Assembly (NCBI GenBank): GCA_049997955.1
Contig: JAEBDY010000001.1
Coordinates: forward strand, 1-64,000
Reading direction: 5' to 3'
Length of the DNA: 64,000 nucleotides
Source: Umezawaea sp049997955
GTDB lineage: Bacteria; Actinomycetota; Actinomycetes; Mycobacteriales; Pseudonocardiaceae
Positions 31,716-40,474 of the stretch are shown here, in pieces (positions within the stretch are counted from its first letter, which is position 1; every line of letters starts with the position of its first letter). Below the pieces are notes generated by a model, which saw nothing but the letters and a program-made list of their open reading frames with translations, was not told the DNA's origin and made no database searches. The position numbers and the translations under genes were made by a program.

Positions 31716-31734
31716 TAGTTGTCATTGACAACTA
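31688..31734. promoter_or_regulatory. Twin MarR-type operators upstream of the MarR-MFS operon
   Basis: AGTTGT-N5-ACAACT (31688-31704) and TAGTTGTC-ATT-GACAACTA (31716-31734, a perfect 8-bp palindrome), centres 29 bp apart and just before the MarR start. The shared half-site is AGTTGT. Autorepression by MarR is inferred. Confidence 0.65.
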
Positions 31735-31748
31735 ACGAGGTGATGGGC

Positions 31749-32210
31749 ATGGGCCCGACCAGGGAGAGCTGCGCAGACGTCCTGCGCAGGCTGCACGGGA
31801 TGTTCCAGCTCAAGCACGTGATCACCACGCGGGTGTGGGAGGAGAAGGACCTCCCCCCGGCCGCCGTGGGCCTGCTGGCCGCGTTGGCGCGGCGGGGCGA
31901 GTGCCGCGTGTCCGAGCTGGCGCGGCTCCAGATGGTCGACACGTCCGTGGTGAGCAGGCAGGTCGCGCAGCTCGAGAAGGCGGGCCTGGTCGAACGCCGG
32001 GCCTGCCGGGAAGACGGTCGGGCGCAGCTCATCTCCGCCACCGCTCGAGGGCGCTCGACGCTCGACGACCGGCGGCAGACCCAGATCACCCTCGTCCAGG
32101 AGGCGCTCGCCGCCTGGTCCGAAGAAGACGTCCGCGCGTTCGCACGCCAGTTCGGCTCGTTCACCGACGACCTGCGCGCTCACCTGCTGGTCCCGGAGGC
32201 CACTCGATGA
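31749..32210 (+). CDS. MarR-family transcriptional regulator
   Basis: 153 residues. The winged HTH lies at about 45-105: GECRVSELARLQMVDTSVVSRQVAQLEKAGLVERRACREDGRAQLISAT, the classical MarR pattern with the RDGR-like wing (EDGR). The ATG at 31749 is chosen because GAGG lies 8 nt upstream, whereas the ATG at 31743 is too close and the TTG at 31719 lies in the operator. Overlap (ATGA) with the MFS gene makes them one operon. The ligand is unknown and presumably a substrate of the pump. Confidence 0.87.
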   Translation: MGPTRESCADVLRRLHGMFQLKHVITTRVWEEKDLPPAAVGLLAALARRGECRVSELARLQMVDTSVVSRQVAQLEKAGLVERRACREDGRAQLISATARGRSTLDDRRQTQITLVQEALAAWSEEDVRAFARQFGSFTDDLRAHLLVPEATR

Positions 32211-33838
32211 CAGAAGCGACACCCATGACCCACCGCAAGATCCTGGAGGCCCTGTCCGGGATCCTGCTGGCGCTGCTCGTGGCGATCCTCAGCTCCACGA
32301 TCGTCGCCAACGCGCTGCCGACGATCCTCGCGGACCTCAAGGGCAACCAGACCCAGTACACCTGGGTCATCACCTCGACGCTGCTCGCGTCGACGGCCAC
32401 CACCCCGATCTGGGGCAAGCTGGCCGACCTGTTCAGCAAGAAGCTGCTCTTCCAGATCGCGATCACCATCTTCGCGCTCGGCTCCGTGCTCTCCGGGTTC
32501 GCCCAGGACATGGAGCAGCTGATCGGTTTCCGCGTCGTCCAGGGCCTCGGCATGGGCGGTGTGCAGGCGCTCGCGCAGGTGATCATCGGCGCGATGGTCA
32601 GCCCGCGCGAACGCGGCCGGTACAGCGGCTACACCGGCGCGGTCATGGCCGCGGCGACGGTCGGCGGCCCGCTGGTCGGCGGGTTCATCGTCGACACGCC
32701 AGGACTGGGCTGGCGCTGGACGTTCTTCATCACCGTCCCGCTGGCGGTGCTGGCGCTCGGCGTGCTGGCCAAGACGCTGAAGCTGCCGACCGTCCGGAAG
32801 GACGTGAAGATCGACTACGCGGGCGCGTTCCTGATCACCGGCGGCGTCAGCCTGGTGCTGATGTGGGTGTCGTTCGCGGGCAGGGACTTCGGCTGGATCT
32901 CGCTGGAGACCCTCGCCTACCTCGGCGGGGCGGCCGTCGCGCTCGTGGGCGCGTACTTCGTCGAACGCCGGGCCAGCTCGCCGGTCGTGCCGCTGCGGCT
33001 GTTCAAGCACCGCACGCTCTCGCTGGCCGTGCTCGGCAGCGTCGCCGTCGGCACCTCGATGTTCGGCGCCTCGGTGTTCCTCGGCCAGTACTTCCAGCTC
33101 TCCCGCGGCTTCTCGCCCACGAAGGCGGGTCTGCTCACGCTGCCGCTGGTGGCGGGCCTGACGATCGCGTCGACCGTCTCCGGCCAGCTGATCTCGAAGT
33201 ACGGCAGGTGGAAGAACTTCCTGGTGTCCGGCGCGGTGGTCCTCGTCGTCGGGCTCGGGCTGCTCGCCACGATCGACCACAGCACGAACCTCGTGCTGAT
33301 GGGCTCCTACATGCTGCTCACCGGCGTGGGCCTCGGCCTGACGATGCAGAACCTGGTGCTGGCGGTCCAGAACGACGTCTCCATGGCCGACCTCGGCGCG
33401 GCCAGTTCCACGGTCACGTTCTTCCGCTCGCTCGGCGGCACGGCCGGTGTCGCGGTGCTCGGGTCGGTGCTGGCGAGCCAGGTCAGCGGCAAGATCGCCG
33501 CGGGCCTGCCGCCCGGCACGCCGCAGGGCACCGGCAGCGGCACCCTCGACCTCGTCCACCTGCCCGGACCCGTCCAGGCGCTGGTGCGCGGGGCCTACGG
33601 CGACGCCATGGCCACCCTGTTCCTGATCACGGCCATCGCCGCCGTCGTCACCGTCATCGCGGTGGTGATGATCAAGGAGGTGCCCCTGCGGAGCTCCATG
33701 GACATCCCCCAACCGGTGGTCGCTTCACCGACGGGTGAAGCACCTGTCCACGTGCCTGTGGATGCCGACCTGCGGAATGTGGATAACTACACCCGCGATG
33801 TGGACAACTCGCTACTACATGTGGGTGACCGGAGGTAG
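32207..33838 (+). CDS. MFS multidrug efflux transporter (DHA2, EmrB/QacA type)
   Basis: 543 residues and 14 predicted transmembrane helices. Motifs include LSSTIVANALPTILADL, WGKLADLFSKK (loop 2-3 motif A variant), RVVQGLGMGGVQALAQVIIGAM, and motif C-like YTGAVMAAATVGGPLVGGFIVD. It is an H+-driven drug or metabolite exporter. GGAGG stands upstream of the ATG, which overlaps the MarR stop. The cytoplasmic tail is long and hydrophilic, ending in an Asn/Asp/Tyr-rich segment. Substrate unknown. Confidence 0.88.
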   Translation: MTEATPMTHRKILEALSGILLALLVAILSSTIVANALPTILADLKGNQTQYTWVITSTLLASTATTPIWGKLADLFSKKLLFQIAITIFALGSVLSGFAQDMEQLIGFRVVQGLGMGGVQALAQVIIGAMVSPRERGRYSGYTGAVMAAATVGGPLVGGFIVDTPGLGWRWTFFITVPLAVLALGVLAKTLKLPTVRKDVKIDYAGAFLITGGVSLVLMWVSFAGRDFGWISLETLAYLGGAAVALVGAYFVERRASSPVVPLRLFKHRTLSLAVLGSVAVGTSMFGASVFLGQYFQLSRGFSPTKAGLLTLPLVAGLTIASTVSGQLISKYGRWKNFLVSGAVVLVVGLGLLATIDHSTNLVLMGSYMLLTGVGLGLTMQNLVLAVQNDVSMADLGAASSTVTFFRSLGGTAGVAVLGSVLASQVSGKIAAGLPPGTPQGTGSGTLDLVHLPGPVQALVRGAYGDAMATLFLITAIAAVVTVIAVVMIKEVPLRSSMDIPQPVVASPTGEAPVHVPVDADLRNVDNYTRDVDNSLLHVGDRR

Positions 33839-33851
33839 GCAGGACCCAGAT

Positions 33852-33885
33852 GTGCCCTCCGCTGCGCAACCGCGGCGGAGGGCAC
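33852..33885. terminator. Terminator between MFS and VOC genes
   Basis: A 15-bp stem GTGCCCTCCGCTGCG / CGCGGCGGAGGGCAC with a CAAC loop. Serves two convergent genes. Confidence 0.75.
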
Positions 33886-33892
33886 TTCCGCG

Positions 33893-34273
33893 TCAGGACG
33901 TGGCGGCCATCTCGGCCGCGCCGCGCTCGACGCAGAACTCGTTGCCCTCGGGATCGGCGAGCACGACCCAGCCCCGGCCGTCCGGCTTGCGCTGGTCGTC
34001 CACCAGGGTCGCGCCGATGCCGAGCAGCCGCTCGACCTCCTCGTCGCGGGTGGAGTCCGACTGGAGGTCGAGGTGCACCCGGTTCCGACCGGTCTTCTCC
34101 TCCGGAACGGTCACGAACAGCAGGATCGGACCGTTCGGGAGCAGCACGGCCGACTCGGGGTCGCCGGGTGCGTCCTCGTCGTCCAGCGGGCAGCCGGTCA
34201 CCTTCGACCAGAACAGCGCCAGTTCGTAGGGGTCGACGCTGCTGAAGGTGATGTGCCTGGGTTTCGCGGTCAT
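33893..34273 (-). CDS. VOC/glyoxalase-like protein
   Basis: 126 residues with two beta-alpha-beta-beta-beta units of the vicinal oxygen chelate fold: HITFSSVDPYELALFWSKVTGC, then RVHLDLQSD...VERLLGIGATLVDD and DPEGNEFCVERG. The pattern is that of small single-domain glyoxalase/bleomycin-resistance or dioxygenase-like proteins. In this subgroup metal ligands are often lost, and substrates cannot be predicted. GGGGAGG precedes the ATG. It is divergent from clpB across a 138-bp gap that holds the HAIR element. Confidence 0.8.
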   Translation of the reverse strand: MTAKPRHITFSSVDPYELALFWSKVTGCPLDDEDAPGDPESAVLLPNGPILLFVTVPEEKTGRNRVHLDLQSDSTRDEEVERLLGIGATLVDDQRKPDGRGWVVLADPEGNEFCVERGAAEMAATS

Positions 34274-34320
34274 GGCCCGATCCTCCCCGGTACGTGGCCC
34301 AGGCCACAGCGATTTTTCAA

Positions 34321-34341
34321 GTTGAGCGGAACGGACTCAAC
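34321..34341. promoter_or_regulatory. HAIR element (HspR operator) upstream of clpB
   Basis: GTTGAGC-N7-ACTCAAC, extended to AAGTTGAG and CTCAACTT by symmetric flanks. It lies 70 bp before the clpB start. Confidence 0.85.
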
Positions 34342-34411
34342 TTTGCTGACGTTGTGCAGGGTGGAAACGCGTGCGGAAGGCTGGCGCGCACATCTGGCGA
34401 TGGGGTGAGGA

Positions 34412-36994
34412 ATGGACGCTTTCAACCCGACCACGAAGACCCAGCAGGCGGTCTCGGCCGCGGTGCAGGCCGCGACGGTGGCGGGGAACCCGGACGTGGG
34501 TTCCGTGCACCTGCTGAGCGCGCTGCTGGCTCAGGGGGACGGGCTGACCGCGCCCCTGCTGGCCGCGGTCGGCGCTGATCCGGGGGTGGTGCGCAAGGAG
34601 CTGGAGCAGCTGTCCCGCGCGCTGCCCGCCGCGAGCGGCGCCTCGATGTCCGCTCCGCAGTTCTCGCGCGACGCCGTGCGGGTCCTGGCCAAGGCGCAGG
34701 AGCTCGCGACCGAGATGGGCGACGAGTACGTCTCCACCGAGCACCTGCTGGTCGGCGTCGCCCAGCACGGCGGCCAGGTTGCGGACCTGCTGCGCGGGCA
34801 CGGCGCCACGCCGGACGCGCTGCGCGAGGCGTTCACGAACGTGCGCGGTTCGGCGCGGGTCACCAGCCCGGACCCCGAGGGCACCTACCAGGCGCTGGAG
34901 AAGTACGGCGTCGACCTGACCGAACGCGCCCGCAAGGGCGAGCTGGACCCGGTGATCGGCCGCGACTCGGAGATCCGCCGGGTCGTGCAGGTGCTGTCCC
35001 GGCGCACCAAGAACAACCCGGTGCTGATCGGCGAGCCCGGCGTCGGCAAGACCGCCATCGTGGAGGGCCTCGCCCAGCGCGTGGTCGCCGGTGACGTGCC
35101 GGAGTCGTTGCGCGGCAAGCGGGTCGTGGCGCTCGACCTCGGGTCGATGGTCGCGGGCGCGAAGTTCCGCGGCGAGTTCGAGGAGCGGTTGAAGGCCGTG
35201 CTCAAGGAGATCACCGACTCCGCGGGCCAGGTCATCACGTTCATCGACGAGCTGCACACGATCGTCGGCGCGGGCGCCACGGGCGAGAGCGCGATGGACG
35301 CGGGCAACATGATCAAGCCGATGCTGGCCCGCGGCGAGCTGCGGATGGTCGGCGCGACCACGCTGGACGAGTACCGCAAGTACGTCGAGAAGGACCCCGC
35401 GCTGGAGCGCCGGTTCCAGCAGGTGCTGGTCGGCGAGCCGACCGTGGAGGACACCGTCGGCATCCTGCGCGGCCTCAAGGAGCGCTACGAGGTCCACCAC
35501 GGCGTCCGGATCACCGACACCGCCCTGGTGGCCGCCGCGACCCTCTCGGACCGGTACATCACCTCCCGGTTCCTGCCGGACAAGGCGATCGACCTGGTCG
35601 ACGAGGCCGCGTCCCGGCTGCGGATGGAGATCGACTCGCGGCCGGTCGAGGTCGACGAGGTCGAACGGGCGGTGCGCCGCCTGGAGATCGAGGAGATGGC
35701 GCTGGCCAAGGAGGCCGACCTGGCCTCCAAGGAGCGGCTGACGGCGTTGCGCGCCGAGCTGGCCGAGAAGCGGGAGAACCTGGCGGCCCTGACCGCCCGG
35801 TGGCAGAACGAGAAGGGCTCCATCGACAGGGTCCGGGACCTCAAGGAGCAGCTGGAGCAGCTGCGCGGCGAGTCGGAGCGGGCCGAGCGCGACGGCGACC
35901 TCGGCCGCGCCGCCGAGCTGCGGTACGGCCGCATGCCCGCGCTGGAGAAGGACCTCGAAACCGCCACGAGGGCGACCGAGGAGGCCTCGGTGATGCTCAA
36001 GGAGGAGGTCGGCCCGGACGACGTCGCCGACGTGGTCAGCGCGTGGACCGGCATCCCCGCGGGCAGGCTGCTGGAGGGCGAGACGTCCAAGCTGCTGCGC
36101 ATGGAGGAGGAGCTGACCAACCGGGTCGTCGGCCAGGTCCAGGCGGTGCGGGTCGTGTCCGACGCCGTCCGCCGGACCCGCGCGGGCGTGGCGGACCCGG
36201 ACCGGCCAACCGGGTCGTTCCTGTTCCTCGGCCCGACCGGTGTCGGCAAGACCGAGCTGGCCAAGGCGTTGGCGGAGTTCCTGTTCGACGACGAGCGGGC
36301 GATGATCCGGATCGACATGAGCGAGTACTCCGAGAAGCACTCGGTGGCCAGGCTCGTCGGCGCTCCCCCCGGCTACGTGGGCTACGACCAGGGTGGTCAG
36401 CTCACCGAGTCGGTGCGTCGCAGGCCGTACTCGGTCGTGCTGCTGGACGAGGTGGAGAAGGCGCACCCGGACGTGTTCGACGTGCTGCTCCAGGTGCTGG
36501 ACGACGGCCGGTTGACCGACGGTCAAGGCCGCACGGTCGACTTCCGCAACACGATCCTGGTGCTGACCTCGAACCTCGGGTCGCACGCCATCGCGGACGC
36601 CAACCTGGACGAGCGGCAGCGCCACGACGCGGTGATGTCCGTGGTGCGCAAGCACTTCAAGCCCGAGTTCCTGAACAGGTTGGACGACGTGGTGGTGTTC
36701 CGCTCCCTCGCGACCGAGGAGCTGACGTCCATCGTGGACATCCAGGTCGGCAAGCTGGCGCAGCGCCTCGCGCAGCGGCGGCTGACGATGGAGGTCACGC
36801 ACTCGGCGCGCGATTGGCTGGCGCTCAACGGGTTCGACCCGGTGTACGGGGCGAGGCCGCTGCGCAGGCTGATCCAGACCTCGATCGGCGACCAGCTGGC
36901 GAAGGAGCTGCTGGCGGGCGAGGTCCGCGACGGCGACGTGGTCCGGGTGGACGTCCTGGACGACAACTCGGGTCTCATCGTCGGCCGTTCCTGA
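34412..36994 (+). CDS. clpB: ClpB disaggregase (Hsp104 family)
   Basis: 860 residues. The N-domain has two Clp_N repeats (HLLSALLAQGDG; STEHLLVGVAQHG). NBD1 has Walker A GEPGVGKT and Walker B VITFIDELHT, and is followed by the coiled-coil M-domain (about 400-520). NBD2 has GPTGVGKTELAKALAE and VVLLDEVEKAHPDVF, and a D2-small domain ends VYGARPLRRLIQTSIGDQLAKELL. It rescues aggregates with DnaK. The HAIR site upstream puts it in the HspR regulon together with the dnaK operon 8 kb away. The ATG has GTGAGGA in front. Confidence 0.97.
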   Translation: MDAFNPTTKTQQAVSAAVQAATVAGNPDVGSVHLLSALLAQGDGLTAPLLAAVGADPGVVRKELEQLSRALPAASGASMSAPQFSRDAVRVLAKAQELATEMGDEYVSTEHLLVGVAQHGGQVADLLRGHGATPDALREAFTNVRGSARVTSPDPEGTYQALEKYGVDLTERARKGELDPVIGRDSEIRRVVQVLSRRTKNNPVLIGEPGVGKTAIVEGLAQRVVAGDVPESLRGKRVVALDLGSMVAGAKFRGEFEERLKAVLKEITDSAGQVITFIDELHTIVGAGATGESAMDAGNMIKPMLARGELRMVGATTLDEYRKYVEKDPALERRFQQVLVGEPTVEDTVGILRGLKERYEVHHGVRITDTALVAAATLSDRYITSRFLPDKAIDLVDEAASRLRMEIDSRPVEVDEVERAVRRLEIEEMALAKEADLASKERLTALRAELAEKRENLAALTARWQNEKGSIDRVRDLKEQLEQLRGESERAERDGDLGRAAELRYGRMPALEKDLETATRATEEASVMLKEEVGPDDVADVVSAWTGIPAGRLLEGETSKLLRMEEELTNRVVGQVQAVRVVSDAVRRTRAGVADPDRPTGSFLFLGPTGVGKTELAKALAEFLFDDERAMIRIDMSEYSEKHSVARLVGAPPGYVGYDQGGQLTESVRRRPYSVVLLDEVEKAHPDVFDVLLQVLDDGRLTDGQGRTVDFRNTILVLTSNLGSHAIADANLDERQRHDAVMSVVRKHFKPEFLNRLDDVVVFRSLATEELTSIVDIQVGKLAQRLAQRRLTMEVTHSARDWLALNGFDPVYGARPLRRLIQTSIGDQLAKELLAGEVRDGDVVRVDVLDDNSGLIVGRS

Positions 36995-37006
36995 CCGACG
37001 TGGACC

Positions 37007-37038
37007 GCAGGCCCGTCCCCGTGCGGGGGCGGGCCTGC
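37007..37038 (+). terminator. Terminator after clpB
   Basis: A 14-bp stem (37007-37020 with 37025-37038, one G-T pair), loop GTGC, made of GCAGGCCCGTCCCC and its complement. Confidence 0.7.
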
Positions 37039-37214
37039 GTCGGAACCGCTCACATCCGTGACGTTACGGCCGTTAGTCCGCTTTGCCGGGTTGAGGACCC
37101 CCACGGTCACGCCGACGGGTTCAGCGGGCCCGGACGCGCCCGTGAGAGGTAACGGGTTGATCTGTTCGTGCGAACCACCCCGCTGGTGATCTTCGTAATG
37201 CTCGGCGGGACCGC

Positions 37215-37220
37215 TACCCT
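37215..37220 (+). promoter_or_regulatory. Leaderless promoter -10 (TACCCT)
   Basis: TACCCT ends 7 nt before the GTG at 37228 and favours that start over the in-frame GTG at 37168. Confidence 0.45.
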
Positions 37221-37227
37221 CGCACCT

Positions 37228-37929
37228 GTGGGAATACCTGCCTGGGTCTGGTTCACCGTCTGCGCGGTGGCGGGAGTAGCCGGTTTCGCGCTGCTCGCGA
37301 CCGATCGGGCGCAGCGCACCGCGCGCAACCGCGAACGCCGCCGCTGGGCGGCTCTGCGGGGCTGGCAGTTCGAGGAGACGGACCACGTGCTGCCCACCCG
37401 GTGGGAGAGCGGCGCGATCGCCTACTACGGCACCGGCATCGCCAGGGACGTGGTGGCCGGGTCGACGTTCACCGCCGACGGTCGGCGCCAGGTGTACGTG
37501 CTGGACCACGAGACCAACGGCAAGGTCAACTCGGTGCTGGTCGGCGTCCGCTGCCGCCGCCCGTTGTCCGTGGTCATCGAGCTGTGGCTGCCGAGCGTGC
37601 CCTTCCAGCGCGACCAGATGCCGGACCTGCTCGGCCCGGTCGGCTCGCGCTACGCGTTCGTCACGGAGCTGGGCGCGGCCCGCAAGCTGATCACCCCGGA
37701 CCTGGTCGACGCCGCCGAGGAGATCGGCGCGGACGTCACCGTGGTGTGGTTCGAGGGCGATTGGGTGATGGCCGCCGCGCCGCCGAACTCCAGCCCGGCC
37801 CGGTTGGAGCGGCTGCTGCGCGACGTGGGCGAACTGGCCGACGTGGTCGACCCGTTCGACGCGGAGCAGGACGCCGAGAGCGGCGGCGAGGTCTACCGCC
37901 CGTCGTTCGGCCGCAAGCCGGCCAGCTAG
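37228..37929 (+). CDS. Membrane-anchored conserved hypothetical protein
   Basis: 233 residues. One N-terminal transmembrane helix (IPAWVWFTVCAVAGVAGFALLA) is followed by a basic stretch (RAQRTARNRERRRW) and a soluble cytoplasmic domain with a WAALRGWQFEETD motif. The pattern (helix, basic linker, G-W-x-F) recurs in the product of 39335-40024, so the two are probably distant paralogues. Not recognised beyond similarity to actinobacterial membrane-linked proteins of unknown function. The start is chosen by the TACCCT hexamer 7 nt upstream. The GTG at 37168 would add 20 residues. Confidence 0.65.
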   Translation: MGIPAWVWFTVCAVAGVAGFALLATDRAQRTARNRERRRWAALRGWQFEETDHVLPTRWESGAIAYYGTGIARDVVAGSTFTADGRRQVYVLDHETNGKVNSVLVGVRCRRPLSVVIELWLPSVPFQRDQMPDLLGPVGSRYAFVTELGAARKLITPDLVDAAEEIGADVTVVWFEGDWVMAAAPPNSSPARLERLLRDVGELADVVDPFDAEQDAESGGEVYRPSFGRKPAS

Positions 37930-37932
37930 TTT
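37927..37932 (+). promoter_or_regulatory. Leaderless promoter -10 (TAGTTT) of the SDR gene
   Basis: TAGTTT contains the stop codon of the previous gene and ends 6 nt before the ATG at 37939. Confidence 0.5.
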
Positions 37933-37938
37933 CGGCAC

Positions 37939-38724
37939 ATGCCCACCGCACTGGTCACCGGGGCGACCGCAGGCATCGGAGCCGCGTTCGCCCGCCGTCT
38001 CGCCGCCGAGGGTCACGACCTCGTGCTCGTCGCCAGGACCGCCTCGCGCCTCGAAGCGCTCGCCGAGCAGCTGACCGCGCGCCACGGCGTCGCCGTCGAG
38101 GTGCTGCCCGCCGACCTGTCGGACGCGAAGCGCCGGATCGCGGTCGAGGAACGCCTCGCCGATCCCTCCCGGCCCGTCGACCTGCTGGTCAACAACGCCG
38201 GGTTCGCCAGCTCCGGCGACTTCGTGACCATGGACGTCGACCGCCTCCAGGAGCAGCTCGACGTCAACGTGACGAGCGTCCTGCGGCTCACCAGGGCCGT
38301 CGTGCCCGGCATGGTCGAACGCGGCCGCGGCGCCGTGGTGAACGTGTCCAGCGTCGCGGGCTTCCTGCCCGGCCGCGGCACGACCTACGCGGGCGAGAAG
38401 TCGTACGTGACCCTGTTCTCCGAGGGCGTCTCGATGTCCCTGGAGGCCACCGGGTCACCGGTCAGGGTGATGGCGCTGTGCCCCGGTTTCGTCCGCACCG
38501 AGTTCCACGAGCGCGCCGAGATCGACATGAGCACCACCCCGGAGTTCCTCTGGCTGGACGCCGACCGGCTGGTGCACGACTGCCTCGCCGACCTGCGCGC
38601 GGGCAAGGCCCTGTCCATCCCGGGCCTCCAGTACAAGGCCGTCGTGGCGGTGAGCAAGCTGATCCCGAGGGCGTTGCTGCGCAAGGCCGCGTCGCGGTTC
38701 GCGGGCGGTCGAGGCCGGACCTGA
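37939..38724 (+). CDS. Short-chain dehydrogenase/reductase
   Basis: 261 residues. Classical SDR: the cofactor loop TGATAGIG at the N-terminus, LLVNNAGFASSGDF (NNAG), the catalytic Ser in VVNVSSVAGFLPGRG, then TTYAGEKSYV with the Tyr-x-x-x-Lys pair. VLVARTASRLEAL after the first strand suggests NADP preference. The substrate is unknown. The C-terminal basic segment (LIPRALLRKAASRF) resembles that of acyl-chain SDRs. Leaderless start. pyrE follows 38 bp downstream. Confidence 0.87.
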   Translation: MPTALVTGATAGIGAAFARRLAAEGHDLVLVARTASRLEALAEQLTARHGVAVEVLPADLSDAKRRIAVEERLADPSRPVDLLVNNAGFASSGDFVTMDVDRLQEQLDVNVTSVLRLTRAVVPGMVERGRGAVVNVSSVAGFLPGRGTTYAGEKSYVTLFSEGVSMSLEATGSPVRVMALCPGFVRTEFHERAEIDMSTTPEFLWLDADRLVHDCLADLRAGKALSIPGLQYKAVVAVSKLIPRALLRKAASRFAGGRGRT

Positions 38725-38762
38725 TCGCGCTGCTCCCGGTGGGTGTGCAAAGGTTGGGACCC

Positions 38763-39329
38763 GTGCGAACCGAAGTGGTCCTGGACGCCGGTGCCAAAGC
38801 AGAACTGGCCCGGTTGGTGAGTGAGTTGGCCGTCGTGCACGGCAAGGTGACGCTGTCCTCGGGGCGTGAGGCGGACTACTACATCGACCTCCGGCGGGCG
38901 ACGCTGCACCACGCGGCCGCCCCGCTGATCGGCAGGCTGCTGCGGCAGCTCACCTCGGACTGGGACTACGTCGCCGCGGGTGGGCTCACCCTCGGCGCCG
39001 ACCCGGTCGCGACGGCGATGATGCACGCCGCGGCGTCCGCGGGGGACGTGCTGGACGCGTTCGTCGTCCGCAAGGAGGCCAAGAAGCACGGCATGCAGCG
39101 GCGCATCGAGGGCATCGAGGTCACCGGCCAGCGCGTGCTCGCCGTGGAGGACACGACCACGACCGGGAACAGCCCGTTGACCGCGGTCGAGGCGCTGCGC
39201 GAGGCCGGGGCGACCGTCGTCGGCGTCGCCACCGTCGTGGACCGCGGCACCGGCGCGAGGGAGGTCATCGAGGCCAGAGGGCTGCCCTACCGCTACCTCC
39301 TGGACCTGGCCGACCTCGGTCTGGGCTGA
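38763..39329 (+). CDS. pyrE: Orotate phosphoribosyltransferase
   Basis: 188 residues. The PRTase fold has SSGREADYYIDLRRATLHH, AGGLTLGADPVATAM, FVVRKEAKKHGMQRRIEG (catalytic Lys/His loop) and the PRPP-binding RVLAVEDTTTTGNS (124-137). It converts orotate plus PRPP to OMP in de novo UMP synthesis. The open frame extends far upstream, but the GTG at 38763 gives the usual length, and an AAGGTT hexamer lies 7 nt before it. Other pyr genes are not in this window. Confidence 0.95.
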   Translation: MRTEVVLDAGAKAELARLVSELAVVHGKVTLSSGREADYYIDLRRATLHHAAAPLIGRLLRQLTSDWDYVAAGGLTLGADPVATAMMHAAASAGDVLDAFVVRKEAKKHGMQRRIEGIEVTGQRVLAVEDTTTTGNSPLTAVEALREAGATVVGVATVVDRGTGAREVIEARGLPYRYLLDLADLGLG

Positions 39330-39334
39330 GGCTG

Positions 39335-40024
39335 ATGACCGGGCTGGTCCTGCTGCTGGTGGTCCTGGCCATCCTGGGTGCCGGGGTCGCCGTCGGGCTG
39401 TCCAGGCGCAAGCGCAACCCGTTCACGGACCCGCGGTTCGTGTCGGAGTGGGAGCAGCGGATGCGCGCGGTCGAGGCGAGCCTCGGCTGGCGTTTCGTCG
39501 CCGAGGACCAGGGCTTCCAGGAACGCGTGCCGCACGTCGGCCGGATGCTCGAAGCGGACCGCAGCCGGGTCAAGTTCCAGCTCGTCGGCCAGTGGCGCGG
39601 CGTGCCCGTGCTCGCCGTCGAGGTCGTGCTGCGCACGGACAACGTGGTGACGCACGAGTTCCGCACCTACTCCGCGGTCGTCGTGCCCCGGCCGATGCCC
39701 GGTCCGTGGGTGCTGATCAGCCCGCGCGAGGACAGCGTGTGGGGGGTCTTCGAGCAGTTCACCCCCACCGGCGACCCGGTGTTCGACCAGCGCTACGAGG
39801 TGCGGCGGGCGAACCCCGCGTTCACCACGGCCCTGCTCGGCTCGGGTCTGGTCCAGGCGCTGCTGCACGACCCGCGCGCGGCCGGGGTGGCCGTCGCGTT
39901 CGACGAGGCCGCTCTCGCCGCCGTCGTGCCGGGACCGCTGGTCCAGGCGCCGTTGGGCCATTTGGCGGATCTGCTGCTCGATCTGGGGGGCCGAGTGCCG
40001 TGGCAAGCGCTGCCGCGAGGGTGA
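39335..40024 (+). CDS. Membrane-anchored conserved hypothetical protein
   Basis: 229 residues. A single N-terminal transmembrane helix (TGLVLLLVVLAILGAGVAVGL) and a basic anchor (SRRKRNP) are followed by a soluble domain with MRAVEASLGWRFVAED and GQWRGVPVLAVEVVLR. It resembles the 37228 product in layout. It starts 5 nt after pyrE, so it is probably co-transcribed. Not recognised; no catalytic motif is seen. Confidence 0.65.
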   Translation: MTGLVLLLVVLAILGAGVAVGLSRRKRNPFTDPRFVSEWEQRMRAVEASLGWRFVAEDQGFQERVPHVGRMLEADRSRVKFQLVGQWRGVPVLAVEVVLRTDNVVTHEFRTYSAVVVPRPMPGPWVLISPREDSVWGVFEQFTPTGDPVFDQRYEVRRANPAFTTALLGSGLVQALLHDPRAAGVAVAFDEAALAAVVPGPLVQAPLGHLADLLLDLGGRVPWQALPRG

Positions 40025-40087
40025 ACCCCACGTTTATCACGCGCGCTGGGTGGAACCCCCGTTCTACATTGGAACGGGGAGGTGGAC

Positions 40088-40474
40088 GTGGTCTCTCAAG
40101 CGCTGGCCGAGTTGATCATGATTTTGCACTTCGCCGTCCTGGTGTTCCTCATCGTGGGCGGCTTTCTGGCGTGGCACTGGCGCGGGTTGATCTACCCGCA
40201 CCTGGCCATGGCGACGTGGGGGCTCCTGGTCATCGCGTTCCCGTTGGACTGCCCGCTGACCGCCGCCGAGGACTTCTTCCGCGTCCGCGCGGGGCAGCCC
40301 GAGCTGGTGAACGGGTTCATCGACCACTACATCGACGGGGTGCTCTACCCGCAGGCCGCCGCGGGCGCGGTGCAGCTGCTGGTGGCCGTCATCGTGCTGG
40401 GGTCGTGGACCGGGTACTTCCTGCGGTGGCGCGGTGAGCACCACGCCGACTCGCACCACGTCGGGGTCCACTGA
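40088..40474 (+). CDS. DUF2784-type small membrane protein
   Basis: 128 residues and three predicted helices. The DUF2784 pattern is LIMILHFAVLVFLIVGGFLAW, then WRGLIYPHLAMATWGLLVIAFPLDCPLTAAEDFFR, with the conserved P-L-x-x-x-E-x-x-x-R after the second helix, and YIDGVLYP. GGGGAGG lies 5 nt before the GTG at 40088. A GTG 6 nt further up is part of the SD. Function unknown. Its 3' end overlaps the TrmH gene by 41 bp. Confidence 0.8.
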   Translation: MVSQALAELIMILHFAVLVFLIVGGFLAWHWRGLIYPHLAMATWGLLVIAFPLDCPLTAAEDFFRVRAGQPELVNGFIDHYIDGVLYPQAAAGAVQLLVAVIVLGSWTGYFLRWRGEHHADSHHVGVH

